Both the position numbers and the translations under genes were made by a program. The notes under the pieces were generated by a model. The model had not been told where the DNA came from, searched no databases, and saw nothing but the letters and a program-made list of their open reading frames with translations. Of a stretch of DNA of 64,000 nucleotides, positions 51,393-62,808 are shown piece after piece; position 1 is the stretch's first letter, and every line of letters starts with the position of its first letter. Source of the DNA: Bartonella phoceensis (GTDB lineage Bacteria > Pseudomonadota > Alphaproteobacteria > Rhizobiales > Rhizobiaceae); the NCBI RefSeq assembly GCF_902825145.1, contig NZ_CADEAD010000002.1, positions 248,001-312,000 of the forward strand. Reading direction: 5' to 3'.

Positions 51393-51418
51393 ATCGGTAT
51401 AAGTGATAATAAAAGAAC

Positions 51419-51973
51419 CTAGTGAGTATGAGTGGATTTGGAGGGTGATCCTCCTACCATAGCGTTCACAGAGAAATCAATGTCAACGGTTCCTGCTTTC
51501 TCAAACGTCAATTTTGCGCTGATTTTGTCACCTGGTTTGAATGGTTGTGAAAGCCCCATGAACATAACATGATCACCCCCAGGCTTAAGGGTAACTTCAC
51601 CATTGCCCGGAATTTCAATGCCATGATGAATATTTTCCATTTTCATGATGTCGTTAACGACTGCCATAGAATGAATTTCCGTTGTTTGTACCCCTTGTGT
51701 TGAAATAGAAATCAAACGATCTGGGGTATTACCATGATTAATTATGTAGAGATAACCACTTCCAACTTTTATACCTTCAGGTGTTGCGCGTGTCCAGGGA
51801 TGTAGGATTTCTATGTCTCCAACTCTATATTGCTGAGCGGTTGCAGGTAAAGCTGTGCAAGCAAAAAGAAGAACACACACAATATTTATTATAACTTCTT
51901 TGAATGGGTGTTGTGTGCGAGCTGTATATTGAGAGGCGAGCCTCTTTCTCTTCACGACGAGAAATGTTATCAT
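51419..51973 (-). CDS. PCu(A)C-type periplasmic copper chaperone
   Basis: Delivers Cu(I) to cytochrome oxidase assembly in the periplasm (family knowledge). 184 residues with a signal peptide whose core is VCVLLFACTALPATAQQ, preceded by an unusually long basic N-region of about 27 residues. The start ATG at 51973 has AAGGAGG eight bases upstream, which supports the long form. The copper motif is clear: EIHSM, then MKMEN, then GGDHVMFMGL (H-M...M...HxM), and the tail ends in THTH. It is alone, with no oxidase genes nearby. Confidence 0.9.
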   Translation of the reverse strand: MITFLVVKRKRLASQYTARTQHPFKEVIINIVCVLLFACTALPATAQQYRVGDIEILHPWTRATPEGIKVGSGYLYIINHGNTPDRLISISTQGVQTTEIHSMAVVNDIMKMENIHHGIEIPGNGEVTLKPGGDHVMFMGLSQPFKPGDKISAKLTFEKAGTVDIDFSVNAMVGGSPSKSTHTH

Positions 51974-52319
51974 TGATTAACCCTCCTTCATTAGATTTAC
52001 TTTTTTATGTTTTCTTTTATTTTTAGCAGAGTTTTTGTTCAAAATAAAAGAAAGAATTACCTATCGTTATATGAACAAAGATAGAAGGGCATAGATCTGA
52101 TTTAAAGGAGCAGTCCATTTCAAGGCGAAGAAGGCAGCCTTAGGATATTTTGCAAATTTCGTATATATATTAAAGAAAAGGTCATGTTGGATGTATTCAG
52201 AACGTGTCTTTCAAAGAGCAATTAAGAACTCAAAAATGGAATTATTAAGGATAGGTTAACAAGAAGATATCCTCATAAATAATATATTTAAAAAGATGAT
52301 GTTTAACGTCATAAGTAAG

Positions 52320-52351
52320 TGATGTAAAATACATCAACATCTGTTGATGTA
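52320..52351. repeat. Nested inverted repeats (operator or minus-strand terminator)
   Basis: TGATGTA (52320-52326), then TACATCAACA (52330-52339), then TGTTGATGTA (52342-52351). The middle arm pairs perfectly over seven bases with the first and over ten with the third. On the minus strand the ten-base hairpin is followed by TTTTA, so it could end a leftward transcript; as DNA it could be an operator. Confidence 0.55.
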
Positions 52352-52662
52352 TAAAGATTGGTATTCATTATAGAGGTTTAGCTAAAAATGGTTGTGATAT
52401 TTGTGGTGTAAGCCACTTGCTTGTGGCAATATTATAAGAGGGTCTTCCTATCAGGATCTCGTGTGGTTGTGAGAAACCGAGGAGAGATGTGTGGTTATAA
52501 TCTTTATTTTCCCAATTTTTATAGATCGATATATCATTATGAACATTGTAAGAAAGATATGCTATGATGTTCATATCCTCAGTAGAGATGGTATTTACGT
52601 CTAAGTAAAATGCCTATTCTAAAAGAAAAATTTTATTTTGAGAATGTTTCTCTCGTTATTCT

Positions 52663-52691
52663 CTTGTAGCGATAAGAGCCTGTTCTTATAT
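52663..52691 (+). promoter_or_regulatory. Candidate RpoH promoter for dnaK
   Basis: CTTGTA at 52663-52668 with a 17-base spacer to TTATAT at 52686-52691 (CTTATAT when the preceding C is included). This resembles the rhizobial heat-shock pattern. It lies about 140 bases before dnaK. Judged by eye only. Confidence 0.4.
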
Positions 52692-52709
52692 ACGGAGCAG
52701 AAAGGCTTG

Positions 52710-52739
52710 TTGTGACTTGAAGTTTATTGTTTGTATAAT
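52710..52739 (+). promoter_or_regulatory. Candidate housekeeping promoter for dnaK
   Basis: TTGTGA at 52710-52715, an 18-base spacer and a perfect TATAAT at 52734-52739, about 95 bases upstream of the dnaK start. It could give basal expression beside the heat-shock promoter. Confidence 0.45.
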
Positions 52740-52834
52740 TTGAAGTGAGATGCGGCCTTTAAGTGTTATGAGGAGCTGTCTTAAAAAAATGCTTGATGAA
52801 GGTTGAGGTAGCTTGCTGAAATGGAGATTATAAT

Positions 52835-54727
52835 ATGGCAAAAGTAATTGGTATTGATTTGGGGACAACGAACTCTTGTGTCGCTGTTATGGATGGCAAA
52901 AACGCAAAGGTTATTGAAAATTCAGAAGGAGCGCGGACAACACCTTCTGTTGTTGCTTTTACTGATGGGGGAGAACGGCTTGTTGGGCAACCTGCTAAAC
53001 GACAAGCGGTTACAAATCCTGAAGGCACGGTTTTTGCGGTTAAACGCTTGATTGGTCGCCGTTTTGATGACCCCATGGTTGAAAAAGATAAAGCACTTGT
53101 ACCTTATAAAATTATCAAAGGCGATAATGGTGATGCGTGGGTTGAAGAAGCGGGTAAAAAATATTCTCCATCGCAAATTTCCGCTATGATTTTGCAAAAG
53201 ATGAAAGAAACGGCGGAGTCTTATCTTGGTGAAAAAGTTGAGCAAGCGGTTATTACAGTTCCTGCGTATTTTAATGATGCCCAACGTCAGGCTACCAAAG
53301 ATGCAGGTAAAATTGCTGGGCTTGAGGTTTTGCGGATTATCAATGAGCCGACAGCTGCTGCTTTAGCGTATGGTTTGGATAAAAAAGACGGAAAAACCAT
53401 CGCTGTTTACGATCTTGGTGGTGGTACATTTGATATTTCTGTGTTGGAAATCGGAGATGGTGTTTTTGAAGTTAAGTCGACCAATGGAGATACTTTTTTA
53501 GGTGGTGAAGATTTTGATATGCGATTAGTCGGTTATTTTGCCGATGAATTTAAGAAAGAACAAGGCATTGATCTGAAAAATGATAAATTAGCGTTGCAGC
53601 GCCTAAAAGAAGCGGCAGAAAAAGCAAAGATTGAACTTTCTTCCTCACAACAAACGGAAATTAATTTGCCATTTATTACGGCAGATCAATCTGGTCCCAA
53701 GCACTTAACAATGAAATTGACTCGGGCAAAATTTGAATCGCTCGTTGATGATTTGGTGCAGCGTACTATCGAGCCTTGTAAAGCCGCATTGAAAGATGCA
53801 GGGCTAAAAGCTGGTGAGATTGACGAAGTTGTTCTAGTGGGTGGCATGACACGTATGCCTAAAATTCAAGAAGTTGTGCGTAGCTTCTTTGGTAAGGATC
53901 CACACAAAGGCGTTAATCCTGATGAAGTTGTAGCGATGGGAGCTGCCATCCAAGGTGGTGTATTGCAGGGCGATGTAAAAGATGTATTGCTCTTGGATGT
54001 AACACCTTTATCTTTGGGTATTGAAACGTTGGGTGGAGTTTTTACACGACTCATTGAACGCAATACCACTATCCCAACTAAAAAATCACAAGTCTTTTCA
54101 ACAGCTGATGATAATCAAAGCGCTGTGACTATTCGTGTTTTCCAAGGTGAACGGGAGATGGCCAACGATAACAAGTTACTAGCTCAATTTGATCTTGTTG
54201 GTATTCCGCCAGCACCGCGTGGTATGCCTCAGATTGAGGTTACTTTTGATATTGATGCGAATGGTATTGTCAATGTCTCTGCTAAGGATAAAGGAACTGG
54301 TAAAGAACATCAAATTCGTATTCAAGCATCAGGTGGTTTAAGTGATACCGACATCGAAAAAATGGTGAAAGATGCAGAAGAACACGCGGCTGAAGACAAA
54401 AAGCGCCGTGAAAGTATTGAGGCGAGAAATAAAGCAGAAGCTCTTATCCATTCAACTGAAAAAGCGCTAACAGAATATGGTGATAAGGTATCAGCTGAAG
54501 ATAAGAGCCAAATTGAAACTGCAATATCTGATTTGAAATCTGCACTTGATGGTTCTGATACTGAAGAAGTAACAGCAAAAATGCAGAAATTAGCAGAAGT
54601 GAGTATGAAGCTTGGACAGGCTATGTATGAAGCTTCACAAACAGCAACAGCTAACACTGAAACAGATACAAAGGATGATGATGTGGTTGATGCTGATTTT
54701 GAAGAAATTAATGACAAGAAGAAATAA
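52835..54727 (+). CDS. dnaK: DnaK, Hsp70 chaperone
   Basis: 630 residues, full length. The ATPase domain shows [29 protein letters not shown], and [14 protein letters not shown]; the substrate domain and lid follow, with an acidic C-terminus ([16 protein letters not shown]) as usual. It refolds proteins with DnaJ and GrpE, both also in this window. GGAG before the ATG is the ribosome binding site. A terminator hairpin lies between dnaK and dnaJ, so dnaJ is probably read both by read-through and on its own. Confidence 0.99.
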   Translation: MAKVIGIDLGTTNSCVAVMDGKNAKVIENSEGARTTPSVVAFTDGGERLVGQPAKRQAVTNPEGTVFAVKRLIGRRFDDPMVEKDKALVPYKIIKGDNGDAWVEEAGKKYSPSQISAMILQKMKETAESYLGEKVEQAVITVPAYFNDAQRQATKDAGKIAGLEVLRIINEPTAAALAYGLDKKDGKTIAVYDLGGGTFDISVLEIGDGVFEVKSTNGDTFLGGEDFDMRLVGYFADEFKKEQGIDLKNDKLALQRLKEAAEKAKIELSSSQQTEINLPFITADQSGPKHLTMKLTRAKFESLVDDLVQRTIEPCKAALKDAGLKAGEIDEVVLVGGMTRMPKIQEVVRSFFGKDPHKGVNPDEVVAMGAAIQGGVLQGDVKDVLLLDVTPLSLGIETLGGVFTRLIERNTTIPTKKSQVFSTADDNQSAVTIRVFQGEREMANDNKLLAQFDLVGIPPAPRGMPQIEVTFDIDANGIVNVSAKDKGTGKEHQIRIQASGGLSDTDIEKMVKDAEEHAAEDKKRRESIEARNKAEALIHSTEKALTEYGDKVSAEDKSQIETAISDLKSALDGSDTEEVTAKMQKLAEVSMKLGQAMYEASQTATANTETDTKDDDVVDADFEEINDKKK

Positions 54728-54755
54728 TGTAAGCAAATGTGGTGATCACTTAATA

Positions 54756-54788
54756 AACCCGGCCTTTGAAATATAAGGCTGGGCTTTG
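54756..54788 (+). terminator. Terminator or attenuator between dnaK and dnaJ
   Basis: AACCCGGCCTT and AAGGCTGGGCTT form a GC-rich stem with G-U pairs around an eight-base loop (TGAAATAT), followed by TTGTT. It lies 30 bases after the dnaK stop and about 100 bases before dnaJ, so it should reduce dnaJ expression relative to dnaK. Confidence 0.7.
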
Positions 54789-54885
54789 TTATATGGGATA
54801 AGTTGCAACTTTTTTGCTAAAAATATAAATTGGAAGCAAATATTATTCATAAAGATGGATGACAGAAAATTATCAGGAATACATG

Positions 54886-56031
54886 ATGAAAGTAGATTAT
54901 TATGAAGTTCTTGGCGTGACTCGCGAATGTGATGATAAAAAGTTGAAATCTGCTTTTCGTAAGTTGGCAATGCAATATCATCCTGATCGCAACGCAGGAA
55001 ATAAAGAAGCAGAACGAAAATTTAAAGAAATTGGTGAAGCTTATGAAGTCTTAAAAGATCCTCAAAAACGTGCTGCTTATGATCGCTTTGGCCATGCGGC
55101 TTTTGAAGGGAATGGCCGCGAGGGAGCAAATCCCTTTAGTGGTTTTACCGCAAGTGGTGGATTCGCCGATATTTTTGAAGATTTTTTTGGTGAAATCATG
55201 GGAGGGGTGCATCGCAAACGTGGTGATGGCCGCGAGCGTGGTGCTGATCTAAGTTATAATATGGAAGTGACTTTGGAAGAAGCGTTTTCAGGAAAAACGG
55301 CACAAATTAATATTCCAAGTTCGGTTACGTGTGATACCTGTGAAGGATCAGGTGCGAAAAAGGGTTCTAAGCCACAAGTTTGTGGAACTTGTCATGGATC
55401 TGGTCGTGTGCGTGCTGCACAAGGTTTCTTTTCTATTGAACGAACATGTCCTTCATGTCATGGACGTGGTGAAACCGTTACGGATCCATGCCCAAAATGT
55501 CAGGGGACAAGACGGGTAGAAAAAAACCGTTCATTGAGTGTGAATATTCCAGCTGGCATTGAAGATGGTACGCGTATTCGTCTTTCTGGTGAGGGAGATG
55601 CTGGCATTCGTGGTGGTCCTAGCGGTGATCTTTATATTTTTCTTTCCATTAAATCTCATGAGTTTTTTCAGCGAGAAGGGGCAGATCTTCATTGTCGTGT
55701 TCCTATTTCAATGGTTACAGCTGCTTTAGGAGGTGAATTTGAGGTTTCTGACCTTAATGGTGTCAAAACGCGCGTTAAGGTTCCAGAAGGTACACAAAAT
55801 GGGCGTCAATTCCGCTTGAGAGGAAAAGGAATGCCCATGTTGCGCCGTCAGCAAGAAAGGGGCGATCTTTATATTCATATCACTATTGAAACACCACAAA
55901 AGTTGACACAGGAGCAACGCGAATTATTGCAAAAATTTGAGAAGCTTTCAAATCATGAGAATTCACCACAATCGCATGGTTTTTTTTCACGTATGAAAGA
56001 ATTTTTTGAAAATATCTCGGGAAAAAATTAA
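54886..56031 (+). CDS. dnaJ: DnaJ, Hsp40 co-chaperone
   Basis: Stimulates DnaK ATPase and presents substrates. The start at ATG 54886 ([11 protein letters not shown]) matches relatives and has AGGAA six bases upstream; the frame is open nine codons further. J domain with the HPD motif (YHPDRN), a Gly/Phe region ([21 protein letters not shown]), then four zinc repeats: [24 protein letters not shown] and CPKCQGTR. The last repeat has Arg where the CxxCxGxG consensus has Gly; the cysteines are intact. 381 residues. Confidence 0.97.
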   Translation: MKVDYYEVLGVTRECDDKKLKSAFRKLAMQYHPDRNAGNKEAERKFKEIGEAYEVLKDPQKRAAYDRFGHAAFEGNGREGANPFSGFTASGGFADIFEDFFGEIMGGVHRKRGDGRERGADLSYNMEVTLEEAFSGKTAQINIPSSVTCDTCEGSGAKKGSKPQVCGTCHGSGRVRAAQGFFSIERTCPSCHGRGETVTDPCPKCQGTRRVEKNRSLSVNIPAGIEDGTRIRLSGEGDAGIRGGPSGDLYIFLSIKSHEFFQREGADLHCRVPISMVTAALGGEFEVSDLNGVKTRVKVPEGTQNGRQFRLRGKGMPMLRRQQERGDLYIHITIETPQKLTQEQRELLQKFEKLSNHENSPQSHGFFSRMKEFFENISGKN

Positions 56032-56655
56032 CGAATGTGCATCACAATTTTTGGAAGAATGAACATTTTTCTTTTTTGAAGAGGGAAAGGCTAGGTACTT
56101 TTCTGTTGCTATCTGTAGATGGTTTCAGATACTAGAGTTATAATGAACAGAAGAAAAAATTGAATGATTTTATAGCTCTCTTCAAGGAATTTTGTATGGT
56201 CTAGAGGTACAGAACTGTATTTGTGCTAGAAATTTTCTGATATAGCTCTATACTGGCGACATGGCACTTTATTTCGTCATTATAGAAGGGTTTTATTTTT
56301 ATCTTATAAAATCAATGATTATATATATTTGTATTCATTTTTAAAGATCCATAGGGTAAAATTAGTGAGTTAAGTGTACGGCGTGGTTTGGAAATTATTC
56401 TGAATTCTGCTTCCAGGTTTTAGATATGATGTCATAAGATAATGATGTTTTGTACACCTATTTTGTTTGATTTTTAGATAGTAATTCTTTTTAAGAAAGC
56501 TGCTTTTGTCTCATCTCGTTATTACTTTTGTGATAATTTAAAGGAAAATGAATGTTTTTCAGGGGGGATGGATAAAGTAAAACTTGTTTTAAAATTTATT
56601 TGCGCTTTTCCTAAGTTCCACTAAGGGTAGGTAAAAGTGATGAGGAGGCTTTTTG
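56032..56655. other. Gap between dnaJ and argB
   Basis: About 620 AT-rich bases without a gene, tRNA or clear terminator. In several relatives engB (yihA) precedes argB; it is not present here. Confidence 0.45.
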
Positions 56656-57561
56656 ATGGATGATGTTGAAAGTGGTGTTACAGATGTCTTTGAAAAACAA
56701 GCAGCATTTTTATCGTCTGCTCTACCTTATATGCAAAAATATGAAAATGAAACGGTCGTTGTAAAATATGGCGGTCATGCTATGGGTGATCCTGCTTTGG
56801 GGCGGGCATTTGCGCGAGATATCGCTCTGTTAAAGCAATCGGGAATCAATCCCGTCGTTGTTCATGGAGGAGGTCCTCAAATCGCTGAAATTTTGGTAAA
56901 AATGGGGATTGAATCACGGTTTGAAAACGGTTTACGCGTAACTGATGAGCGGACCGTTGAAGTGGTGGAAATGGTTTTGGCAGGCTCCATAAACAAGGAG
57001 ATTGTTGCTCTCATCAATGCTGAGGGTGAATGGGCGATAGGATTATGTGGCAAAGACGGCAATATGGTTTTTGCTGAAAAGGCTTATAAAACTGTCATTG
57101 ATCCCGATTCGCATATTGAACGTGTTTTAGATTTAGGATTTGTTGGTGAACCTGTGGAAGTTGATCGTACGTTATTGGATCTTTTGGCGTGCTCTGAGAT
57201 GATTCCAGTTCTTGCTCCTGTGGCTCCAGGTCGCGATGGCAAAACCTATAATATTAATGCTGATATTTTTGCTGGAGCCATTGCTGGTACATTAGAGGCT
57301 AAACGTCTTTTATTTCTTACTGATGTTCCTGGTGTCTTAGATAAACAGGGTAAAATTTTAAAAGAATTGACAATTTTTGAAGCAGAAAACCTTATCAAAA
57401 ATGGAACAATTTCAGGGGGTATGATCCCAAAAGTAGAGACTTGTATGAAAGCCCTTCAAAATGGTGTGGAAGGTGTTGCTATTTTAAATGGCAAGACTCC
57501 CCATTCTGTATTGCTAGAACTGTTTACTGAACAAGGAGCTGGAACGCTTATTGTTTCATAA
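56656..57561 (+). CDS. argB: Acetylglutamate kinase
   Basis: Phosphorylates N-acetylglutamate, the second step of arginine synthesis. 301 residues from ATG 56656, chosen because GAGGAGG lies seven bases upstream; a TTG one codon earlier is in frame. Motifs: [45 protein letters not shown] and the Lys in [10 protein letters not shown]. No other arginine gene is in the window. Bartonella are thought to have an incomplete arginine pathway (recollection), so its use is worth checking. The EamA transporter follows 33 bases later. Confidence 0.95.
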   Translation: MDDVESGVTDVFEKQAAFLSSALPYMQKYENETVVVKYGGHAMGDPALGRAFARDIALLKQSGINPVVVHGGGPQIAEILVKMGIESRFENGLRVTDERTVEVVEMVLAGSINKEIVALINAEGEWAIGLCGKDGNMVFAEKAYKTVIDPDSHIERVLDLGFVGEPVEVDRTLLDLLACSEMIPVLAPVAPGRDGKTYNINADIFAGAIAGTLEAKRLLFLTDVPGVLDKQGKILKELTIFEAENLIKNGTISGGMIPKVETCMKALQNGVEGVAILNGKTPHSVLLELFTEQGAGTLIVS

Positions 57562-57594
57562 GGCATACAGAGAAATTGGAGGAAGAAAACTTTC

Positions 57595-58509
57595 ATGATT
57601 AATATAAAACGATTGAAACACTCTTTCTTAAGCAAGCCGGAACTCGCTTTATTTTTTGCAACAATATTGTGGGGTATTACATTTTTAGTCATTCACATCG
57701 CGGTACGTTATAGCGGTCCTCTCTTTTTTGTTGGATTTCGTTTTATTGTTGCATCACTTATATGTGGGACAATTTTTTGGCGCTCTATGAAAAGTATAAC
57801 TGTTTATGAGATTTTTGCTGGAATGGCTATTGGTTTAGGAATGTTTTTGGGTTACGCTTTGCAAGCGATGGGGCTTCAAACGATTATTAGTAGTCAGTCA
57901 GCTTTTATTACGGCGCTTTATGTTCCGATAGTTCCAATATTACAATGGATTGTTTTTAAAAAGCCACCCCGTTTAGCCTGTTGGATTGGTATTATTTTTG
58001 CTTTTATTGGTTTGGTCTTTATCTCTGGACAAAAGCCAGGAAGTCTTGATTTTTCAAAAGGTGAAATTCTGACTTTGTTAGGCGCTTTAGCAATTGCAGG
58101 AGAAGTTATACTCATCAGCATTTTTGCCAGCAGTGTTGATAGCCGGCGCGTAACAATTGTACAGTTATTTTTTAGCGGTCTTTTTTCGTTTTTTTGTATG
58201 CCTTTGATGGGTGAAAGCATTCCTGAATTTTCGTGGGTATGGCTGAATATTGGTATAGGATTGGCTTTGATGAGTGCCATCATTCAATTGGCAATGAATT
58301 GGGCACAAAAGTCTATTTCGCCTACGCGTGCAACACTCATTTATGCAGGTGAACCTGTATGGGCTGGTATTGTCGGTCGTTTAGCTGGTGAGCGTTTGTC
58401 TCCTTTAGCTTTATTGGGGGGATTACTTATTCTGATTGGGATTGTAGTGGCTGAATTCCAGCTTTCACAATGGCGTAAGAAAGCTAAAGTAACTAAAAAA
58501 ATTGATTAG
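57595..58509 (+). CDS. EamA/DMT-family transporter
   Basis: 304 residues with about ten hydrophobic segments in two repeated EamA halves (first half about 15-145, second about 158-295). Segments such as FFATILWGITFLVIHIAV and YAGEPVWAGIVGRLAGERLSP are characteristic. Members export or import amino acids and other metabolites; the substrate is unknown. It follows argB at 33 bases on the same strand, so the two are probably cotranscribed, which makes an amino-acid-related substrate a loose guess. Confidence 0.88.
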   Translation: MINIKRLKHSFLSKPELALFFATILWGITFLVIHIAVRYSGPLFFVGFRFIVASLICGTIFWRSMKSITVYEIFAGMAIGLGMFLGYALQAMGLQTIISSQSAFITALYVPIVPILQWIVFKKPPRLACWIGIIFAFIGLVFISGQKPGSLDFSKGEILTLLGALAIAGEVILISIFASSVDSRRVTIVQLFFSGLFSFFCMPLMGESIPEFSWVWLNIGIGLALMSAIIQLAMNWAQKSISPTRATLIYAGEPVWAGIVGRLAGERLSPLALLGGLLILIGIVVAEFQLSQWRKKAKVTKKID

Positions 58510-59067
58510 CTTTACATCTCTTTTGTCGTAATTTTACCACATAATATTTGTGTTGGAAGAAATATCATTTTGTTTTTTTAATGAAATTAAGTAATTTTTT
58601 GATGTTTTTTCATCTTTAAGAAAAAAGAAAAGGAATCTTTTAGAAGATACGTACTTTTTTACAAGAATATTACGCAAGAAAATACATCTCTAAAGTTTTG
58701 ACAGTTGAGAAAGTCATTGGTTTCGGTATCGAGTTTTTGATTTTATATAAAATTTATAAAACAAGCTGGTTACTGCGCGCAAAGGCAAAACAGTGCTTTT
58801 TGTGAATTTTAATCGCAAGTGGAGGCGTTATATGCATTGCTCATAATACAAGAATATATGAGTGATAAGGTCAGCGCGTATGAAAAAATGAAGAGCATTT
58901 GAATAGTTCTAATCATTGAGATTGTGTTTAGCAAATAAAAGCCTCATTTTTTATGCTATGCGAAGTTGTGTTTGAAAAAGCTTTTTTCATTTATATTCTT
59001 TTGAAAGGTTTTCAAAGGGGTACAATTGGTCTTTGCGTTTTGTACTATTCTTTGCTAAATCGCCTGT
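58510..59067. other. Gap upstream of lepA
   Basis: 558 AT-rich bases, no gene or RNA recognised. It should contain the lepA promoter. Confidence 0.45.
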
Positions 59068-60873
59068 ATGACAATAGATCGTAATTATATTCGTAATTTT
59101 TCCATAGTGGCCCATATAGACCACGGGAAGTCGACTTTAGCTGATCGTTTGATTCAAATGACAGGAGGGCTTGAGACACGTGAGATGAAAGAGCAAGTGC
59201 TCGATTCTATGGATATTGAGCGTGAACGTGGCATTACGATTAAGGCACAAACGGTACGTTTACACTATAAAGCAAAGAGTGGTGAAACCTATATTTTAAA
59301 TCTTATTGATACGCCTGGTCATGTAGATTTTGCTTATGAAGTTTCCCGATCGCTAGCAGCTTGTGAGGGTTCACTGTTGGTGGTGGATGCGAGCCAAGGC
59401 GTTGAGGCGCAAACATTGGCGAATGTTTATCAAGCTATTGATAATTCTCATGAATTGGTTGTTGTACTCAATAAGGTTGATCTTCCAGCTGCAGAACCTG
59501 AGCGTGTAAAAGAACAAATTGAAGATGTCATCGGTATTGATACATCTCAAGCAGTAGAAATATCAGCAAAAACAGGTTTAGGTATTTCTGATGTTTTAGA
59601 AGCAATAGTCGCACAATTACCCCCTCCCCATACTGGTGAAGTAAACAAGCCTTTAAAAGCGATGTTGGTTGATAGCTGGTATGATACATATCTTGGTGTC
59701 ATCGTTTTGGTGCGAATAATTGATGGTGTATTGAAAAAAGGTCAAACCATTCGCATGATGGGGACCGGGGCAAAATATCCAGTTGAACGGGTTGGAGTTT
59801 TTACACCAAAAATGATTCATGTCGATGAATTAGGGCCTGGAGAGATTGGCTTTATAACTGCTTCTATCAAAGAAGTTGCTGATACACGGGTTGGTGATAC
59901 CATTACGGAAGAACGCTGCTCCTGTGAAGAGGCATTGCCGGGTTTTAAACCAGCTCAGCCGGTTGTCTTTTGTGGACTTTTTCCAGTTGATGCAGCCGAT
60001 TTTGAAGATTTGCGTGCAGCTATGGGGAAGTTGCGCTTAAATGATGCAAGTTTTTCTTTTGAAATGGAAACATCAGCGGCTTTAGGGTTTGGTTTTCGTT
60101 GTGGTTTTTTAGGGCTTCTCCATCTTGAAATTATTCAAGAGCGGTTAGAGCGCGAGTTTAATTTGGATTTAATTGCAACAGCACCTTCAGTTGTATACCG
60201 CATGAATATGAATGATGGTACTGTGAAAGAACTCCATAATCCAGCGGATATGCCTGATATTATCAAAATTTCTTCTATCGAAGAACCATGGATTAGGGCG
60301 ACAATAATGACTCCTGATAACTATCTTGGATCAGTTTTAGAACTTTGCCAAGAACGTCGAGGGAGACAGGTTAGTTTGTCCTATGTTGGGGCGCGTGCTA
60401 TGGTGACATATGATTTGCCGCTCAATGAAGTTGTTTTTGATTTTTATGATCGTTTAAAATCAATTTCAAAGGGTTATGCTTCCTTCGATTATCAGATAAC
60501 GGATTATATGGAAGGCGACTTAGTTAAAATGTCTATTTTGGTGAATGGAGAGCCTATTGATGCATTGTCAATGCTTGTGCACCGCACTATTGCAGAAAAA
60601 CGTGGGCGTTCACTGTGTGAAAAACTAAAGGATCTTATTCCCCAGCATATGTTCCAAATTCCAGTTCAAGCAGCAATTGGTGGTAAAATCATTGCGCGTG
60701 AAACAATTCGTGCTTTGCGTAAAGATGTAACGGCGAAATGTTATGGAGGTGATGTCACGCGTAAACGAAAACTTTTAGAAAAGCAAAAAGAAGGTAAAAA
60801 ACGTATGCGCCAATTCGGAAAAGTAGAAATTCCACAGTCAGCTTTTATTCAAGCACTTAAAATGAACAAATAA
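59068..60873 (+). CDS. lepA: LepA, elongation factor 4
   Basis: Ribosome-associated GTPase that helps initiation and ribosome biogenesis or back-translocates stalled ribosomes. 601 residues with G1 [15 protein letters not shown]2/switch [16 protein letters not shown]3 DTPGHVDF, G4 NKVDLP, and the LepA-specific C-terminal domain ending [16 protein letters not shown]. Full length. In many bacteria lepB follows lepA; here dapD follows in the opposite direction. Confidence 0.98.
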   Translation: MTIDRNYIRNFSIVAHIDHGKSTLADRLIQMTGGLETREMKEQVLDSMDIERERGITIKAQTVRLHYKAKSGETYILNLIDTPGHVDFAYEVSRSLAACEGSLLVVDASQGVEAQTLANVYQAIDNSHELVVVLNKVDLPAAEPERVKEQIEDVIGIDTSQAVEISAKTGLGISDVLEAIVAQLPPPHTGEVNKPLKAMLVDSWYDTYLGVIVLVRIIDGVLKKGQTIRMMGTGAKYPVERVGVFTPKMIHVDELGPGEIGFITASIKEVADTRVGDTITEERCSCEEALPGFKPAQPVVFCGLFPVDAADFEDLRAAMGKLRLNDASFSFEMETSAALGFGFRCGFLGLLHLEIIQERLEREFNLDLIATAPSVVYRMNMNDGTVKELHNPADMPDIIKISSIEEPWIRATIMTPDNYLGSVLELCQERRGRQVSLSYVGARAMVTYDLPLNEVVFDFYDRLKSISKGYASFDYQITDYMEGDLVKMSILVNGEPIDALSMLVHRTIAEKRGRSLCEKLKDLIPQHMFQIPVQAAIGGKIIARETIRALRKDVTAKCYGGDVTRKRKLLEKQKEGKKRMRQFGKVEIPQSAFIQALKMNK

Positions 60874-60952
60874 TAAAAAAATGGAGGTTACTCCCTTAAT
60901 TGAGTATACTTTTGTATTTTGTTGATTGCTTGGGATTGTTAAAGAATATTTT

Positions 60953-61801
60953 TTAATCACGTAAAAGATCATTAATAGATGTTTTCTCTCGTGTTTTTTG
61001 ATCAACGCGTTTTACGATAACAGCACAATAAAGGTTGGGGCCTGCTTCACCATTTGGCAGTGGTTTTCCGGGGAGAGAACCTGGAACAACAACAGAATAG
61101 GGAGGCACTTCGCCTGTAAAAATTTCACCTGTTGTACGATCAATAATCTTTGTGGATTTTCCAATAAAAACTCCCATCCCTAAAACAGCGCCTTCACGGA
61201 TAATGCAACCTTCAACGACTTCAGATCGTGCACCGATAAAACAATAATCTTCAATGATAGTTGGATTTGCTTGTAGTGGTTCTAAAACGCCTCCGATTCC
61301 AACACCACCAGAAAGATGAACATGTTTACCAATTTGTGCACAAGAACCAACGGTGGTCCATGTATCAACCATTGTACCTTCATCAACAAAAGCCCCGAGA
61401 TTCACAAAGGATGGCATAAGTATGACGTTTGGTGCAATATAAGCAGAGTGGCGTACAATTGCTCCAGGAACGGATCGGAAGTCGGCTTTTTGAAAGTCAG
61501 CTTCTTGCCAACCAGAAAACTTCGAATGAACTTTGTCCCACCAATATGTTTCATTGACTCCACCGGAAATGATACGCATAGGATTGAGGCGAAAAGAAAG
61601 AAGGACAGCTTTTTTCAACCACTGATGAACATGCCATTGTCCATTTTGTTGACGTTCTGCAACACGGATTTCACCTTTATCGAGAAGGTTTAATGCATGT
61701 TCGACACTCTCACGAATTTCACCCTTTGTGTTGATATTGATAGAATTGCGATCTTCAAATGTTTTTTCAATAATCATTTCAAGTTTTGTGAGATGCGTCA
61801 T
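60953..61801 (-). CDS. dapD: Tetrahydrodipicolinate N-succinyltransferase
   Basis: Succinylates tetrahydrodipicolinate in the lysine/diaminopimelate pathway, upstream of DapE. 282 residues, with an N-terminal helical domain and a left-handed beta helix built of hexapeptide repeats ([56 protein letters not shown], about residues 115-170) and the [33 protein letters not shown] ending. Convergent with lepA, divergent from the LOG-family gene. Confidence 0.97.
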   Translation of the reverse strand: MTHLTKLEMIIEKTFEDRNSININTKGEIRESVEHALNLLDKGEIRVAERQQNGQWHVHQWLKKAVLLSFRLNPMRIISGGVNETYWWDKVHSKFSGWQEADFQKADFRSVPGAIVRHSAYIAPNVILMPSFVNLGAFVDEGTMVDTWTTVGSCAQIGKHVHLSGGVGIGGVLEPLQANPTIIEDYCFIGARSEVVEGCIIREGAVLGMGVFIGKSTKIIDRTTGEIFTGEVPPYSVVVPGSLPGKPLPNGEAGPNLYCAVIVKRVDQKTREKTSINDLLRD

Positions 61802-61913
61802 GATTAAGATTCCATTAAATAAGTTGAAAGCTTCAAGATTTATCCTTTATGATCTACGCGAAGAAATATTTTCAGTCAACAAAACGATAAAGAAGAGAAA
61901 GTAGGGTAGGTGT

Positions 61914-62777
61914 ATGAAAAAAGGCTATAAAGAAAAAAGAGAAGAAGCACAAAAAAATTGGGTGCCACTGACTCATGTGAAAGATGCCCTAAAACAGGTA
62001 AAAAAAGTTTCTGATTCAGCACAAATGCGTTCCCCTACTTATCGTTTGGCTTATATTGATCAAGAATTTATGATGCGTCCTGAATTACGTTCACAACGTA
62101 TTGGTCTTGAGTTTTTAAAGCCAGAATTAACGCTTCAAGAATATGGTATTCAATCAACCGTTGTTTTATTTGGTGGTGCCCGTATTCCTGCGCCTGAGCA
62201 AGAAGCGTGGGCAGCAAAAAATGAAACGCAAAAGAAAAATTTGCATAGTATGTCGCATTATTACGATGAGGCAAGAGAATTTGCACGTTTGTGTTCACGC
62301 TATTCTGCCACAACCGAGTATCGTGAATTTGTGATTGTCACAGGGGGAGGACCAGGGATAATGGAAGCGGGAAATCGTGGTGCCATTGATGCTGATGCAC
62401 CAACGATTGGTTTAAATATTGTTTTACCGCATGAACAAGAGCCTAATTCTTATGTGACACCACATTTATGTTTTAATTTTCATTATTTGGGGATGCGTAA
62501 AATGCATTTTCTCATGCGGGCGAAAGCATTAGCTGTTTTTCCTGGAGGGTTTGGTACTCTAGATGAGTTGTTTGAAACATTAACTTTAATACAGACAGGA
62601 CGGATGAAACAAGTTCCGATTTTACTTTTTGGCAAAGAATTTTGGAACAAAGTGGTCAATTTTGATTATTTGTCAGCGCAAGGTACTATCTCTCCTTCCG
62701 ATGTTGATTTGGTAAAATTTGTCGATACAGCAACTGAAGCTTTTGAAGAAATTTGTGCTTTTCATACACTTCCTTAA
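61914..62777 (+). CDS. LOG-family (TIGR00730-type) nucleotide-binding protein
   Basis: 287 residues with a Rossmann-like fold: VVLFGGARIP, VTGGGPGIMEAGNRGA and the hallmark PGGFGTLDELFETLT. Some members are cytokinin-forming or nucleotide 5'-monophosphate phosphoribohydrolases; this longer form, common in alphaproteobacteria beside dapD, has no proven role that I know of. It starts about 110 bases from the divergent dapD start, so both share a control region. It is convergent with truA, with 31 bases between the stops. Confidence 0.88.
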   Translation: MKKGYKEKREEAQKNWVPLTHVKDALKQVKKVSDSAQMRSPTYRLAYIDQEFMMRPELRSQRIGLEFLKPELTLQEYGIQSTVVLFGGARIPAPEQEAWAAKNETQKKNLHSMSHYYDEAREFARLCSRYSATTEYREFVIVTGGGPGIMEAGNRGAIDADAPTIGLNIVLPHEQEPNSYVTPHLCFNFHYLGMRKMHFLMRAKALAVFPGGFGTLDELFETLTLIQTGRMKQVPILLFGKEFWNKVVNFDYLSAQGTISPSDVDLVKFVDTATEAFEEICAFHTLP

Positions 62778-62808
62778 TCACTTTTGAAGAAGTAACTTTG
62801 CAAGATAG

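Larger units (their letters stand above)
51974..52834. other. Divergent gap between the copper chaperone gene and dnaK
   Basis: 861 AT-rich bases. It holds two candidate dnaK promoters and a set of nested dyads (listed separately). A 68-codon ORF on the minus strand (52368-52574) ends 16 bases before the dyad; it has no known family and its GAGGA lies too close to the ATG, so I do not call it a gene. Confidence 0.5.

Noticed and set aside
54322..54717. 131-codon Ser-rich minus-strand ORF opposite the dnaK 3' end
   Set aside because: Antisense shadow of dnaK codon use; low-complexity Ser content and no family resemblance.
55499..55527. Damaged fourth zinc repeat in DnaJ (CPKCQGTR)
   Set aside because: Both cysteines are intact and variation at the last Gly is tolerated in the family; not a sign of a broken gene.
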